Positions 61,801 through 64,000 of a DNA stretch of 64,000 bases are shown here, piece after piece. The stretch is from assembly GCA_030770545.1 (NCBI GenBank), contig CM061109.1:13872001-13936000 (forward strand), given 5' to 3'. The notes beneath the pieces were generated by a model that searched no databases, was not told where the DNA came from, and worked only from the letters and a program-made list of their open reading frames with translations. The position numbers were made by a program, and so were the translations under genes. The stretch comes from Macropodus opercularis (Eukaryota; Chordata; Actinopteri; Anabantiformes; Osphronemidae). The first letter of the stretch is position 1, and each line of letters starts with the position of its first letter.

Positions 61801-64000
61801 ATGAAACAAGTTAAAAAAAAACAAAACGACGATTTAGTGACACTCGATACAGCAGAATACGAATTAGCCATTTTAGTGGCTGGTTAGTGGTTCCTTCAAT
61901 AACGTGCGTCTGAAACAGCTGCGGCACATGACGTGATGGATAACCTTTGATTGATTCTTCCAGTCTGATTTGCATTTAGAGTTTTATCCTCTGAGACGCT
62001 GCTCTGAACGGTTACCTCAACCTTGTTCTCGGGGCAGACAAAGCGGGTTTTACGCGTCTCTGCAAGCTTGTTAAAAAGCACAGGAGAATGTCAGGGAAGG
62101 GAACACGTGGATATACCGATCCCACTGGACCCACCCAGACTTTAAGAGAGCTTTTCCTTCACTCGCTTTCCTGAATGGCTTTCGCAATAAATATATTTTA
62201 TTAAATATCAAAAACTCACTAACAAACTGTGCCAGTGACCTGAAATATTACTTAAAAAAATTCCTGGAGGGCAATTCGGAAGTGAAATAAAAGTACATTT
62301 GTTATTGGTAACTTTGAGTCTGGGCTATTGTTCATGTTCAGCTTTACTACCTGTCAATTAACTTTAACTTTGTTATGATTTATTTATTTTAGTTTATCCA
62401 CAGTTATACAGATGGAGACTAGCTGTGAAATTCAGGTTCTGACCCGTTTCTGTTTGGATTCACCTCTGTTTGTGTTGACATTTACCAGGCTTGTGATGAA
62501 TGTGGACGGCAGTTCAGGCTCCGTTAGTTCACGTTAGGGTGCAGGGTGTGATATCAGCCCGTCATGTGTCTGCACCAGCCGCAGGGCATCCTGACACGTC
62601 CAGGGCCCTGGTGGCTCCTGGTGACTAGACATCCGCACCTCGAGCTCCAGGCGCCTTGTAAAACCACAGGACTACTTCCTCAAATTAGCTTCCTCATTTA
62701 TCAGTCAGACCCTTCGCCACATGCCGCTGACGTACAGTGAACCTAAAACCAGGACCACTCCTTTGGTACAGTTCATCAGCTGATCCGATTCCCATCACGG
62801 CCGACAGCTCAGCTCAGACAAGTGACGTTGACGGTAATAGTGTGCCATGTGAACGTGCTCCATCGAGTTACTTACGGTGTGACTTTAATCCGAATCTAAA
62901 GGTGTGATCACAAACAGGCCAAGAACTGGCAGACTGGTGCGCATGGATATCTCTGGAACTTATTTCTCTCAGTGTCTGGACTTTGCTGCGAGGTGTGAAT
63001 GGGAAATGAGAGAAAGCCATGTAGTGACTGCAGCTGAGAGTAGATCCAAGCTTCTGCCAACTGTCTTTTTACGGCCCTCCTCGGGCTCAGATGACAGCTT
63101 TAACCTCGAGGGCAAGGCAGCCCCGCACACATGCAAGTCATTTGTACAGAATAAATAACAGGATGATCTTATGACAGTCGGTACAGTTGCTCTGGCTGCT
63201 TTGTTGGTGGCTTGGAGGAGGCAACTCTCAGGAGGTGACGGTGCCAGGCGTCAGACTGTCACCGTGGAGACCTGGAGGCACTTGCATCAGCTCTTTGTTT
63301 GTCTTGCTTAGCTTCAGTAAGCAGGTGATTACTGATGTGTAAACATCCCCGAATTAAAACGTGCAAAAGGTTGTTATAGTAACAATATTTACATCAGGGA
63401 CTGGGGAAGAGGAAAAAGTGTATAATACATCGAAACCTTAAGCAGTTTTTCATTTTCATTTTTTCGCTCGACATTAATTAAAATTGATTGTAACCCACAA
63501 GAGTGAAAAGGTCAAGGAAGGAGATTGAACACGGAACAATCTGATCCACATGTCGCTTCCATACAGAGGTTAGATGTGGGTGAGAAAATATTCACAGTAA
63601 TGACACACGTTTAAATTCACATCAGTTCTAATTCACACATCATCGTATGTGACATGTGGGGAAATGTCTAACAGCGCGTGAGTAACGGATCATAAACTTT
63701 TGCATTTGTAGCAGCAGTTTTTTCTCCTTTTTACGTTCGATGATTCATGCTGTTGGAGAGCTGAGGATGGTATAAGCAAAGAGCTTTATGGCTTATTTTC
63801 ACTCACTCATTTCGCTACGATATCTAAGCCAAACAAAACCCCCCCGGAAAGGTTAGCCCTCACACTAGATCGATCATTCCTGTTGCCACGCATGATCACT
63901 TTGCCAGTTCAGGTACAGATTATGGATCTGCTCATTTCCGCTCTATGAGCCAAATAGCAGATGGATAGCACATTAAAAAACTTCAGGCTCACTTGAGGCC
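49811..64000. other. 3' flank of anos1, no supported gene
   Basis: About 14 kb. I looked for coding exons on both strands and found none that I recognise. The longest frames (50622-51149 plus; 52604-52921 minus) lack domains. Conserved non-coding elements are possible but cannot be judged from one sequence. Confidence 0.6.
54249..54271. repeat. (TG)n microsatellite
   Basis: About eleven TG units, preceded by TCTG units, in the anos1 3' flank. Confidence 0.85.

Noticed and set aside
1..64000. CRISPR arrays, tRNA or rRNA genes, riboswitches, operons, mobile-element transposase genes
   Set aside because: None seen. The window is vertebrate intronic and intergenic DNA, with only microsatellites, homopolymers and one old interspersed repeat as repeats.

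Overview
This is a vertebrate nuclear window, almost certainly from a ray-finned (acanthomorph/percomorph-type) fish. It shows spliced exons with GT-AG introns, CpG-rich promoters in AT-richer surroundings, CA/TG microsatellites, and an interspersed repeat I recognise from many percomorph genomes. No bacterial, viral or CRISPR-type system is present, and nearly all other open frames are chance frames in intronic or intergenic DNA.

The one gene that can be fully read is anos1 (kal1), encoding anosmin-1, on the + strand. Fourteen coding exons from the ATG at 16531 to the TGA at 48742 join without a frameshift into 2013 nt, or 670 residues. The order is signal peptide, N-terminal cysteine-rich region, WAP four-disulfide domain with all eight cysteines, four fibronectin type III (FnIII) domains, and a short basic His-rich tail. 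Human anosmin-1 is about 680 residues. The large introns are at the 5' end (5.3 and 12.2 kb); the rest range from about 0.3 to 3.2 kb. A CCAAT box and a TATA-like element lie just upstream of the ATG. The 3' UTR runs about 1.07 kb to an AATAAA at 49787, with a Pumilio-type site and an AU-rich element.

Region by region: 1-9065 has no recognisable coding exon and is probably an intron of a minus-strand gene. Its CpG-rich first exon ends at a perfect AAG|GTAAG donor at 9066, reading leftward. From human synteny (TBL1X lies upstream of ANOS1 in divergent orientation) I suspect tbl1x, but no coding exon of it is in the window. About 9.9-16.3 kb is the spacer between the two divergent promoters and holds a perfect CTCF core motif. 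16.3-49.8 kb is anos1. 49.8-64 kb is 3' flank with no gene I can support.

Anosmin-1 is a secreted, heparan-sulfate-binding extracellular matrix protein. It modulates FGFR1 signalling and guides migration of GnRH neurons and olfactory axons, and loss of human ANOS1 causes X-linked Kallmann syndrome. I found no undescribed system. The points worth following up are splice ambiguities in anos1 (tandem donor, tandem acceptor, two readable intron retentions), the CTCF motif, an intronic perfect hairpin, the non-coding first exon and the 3' UTR motifs.
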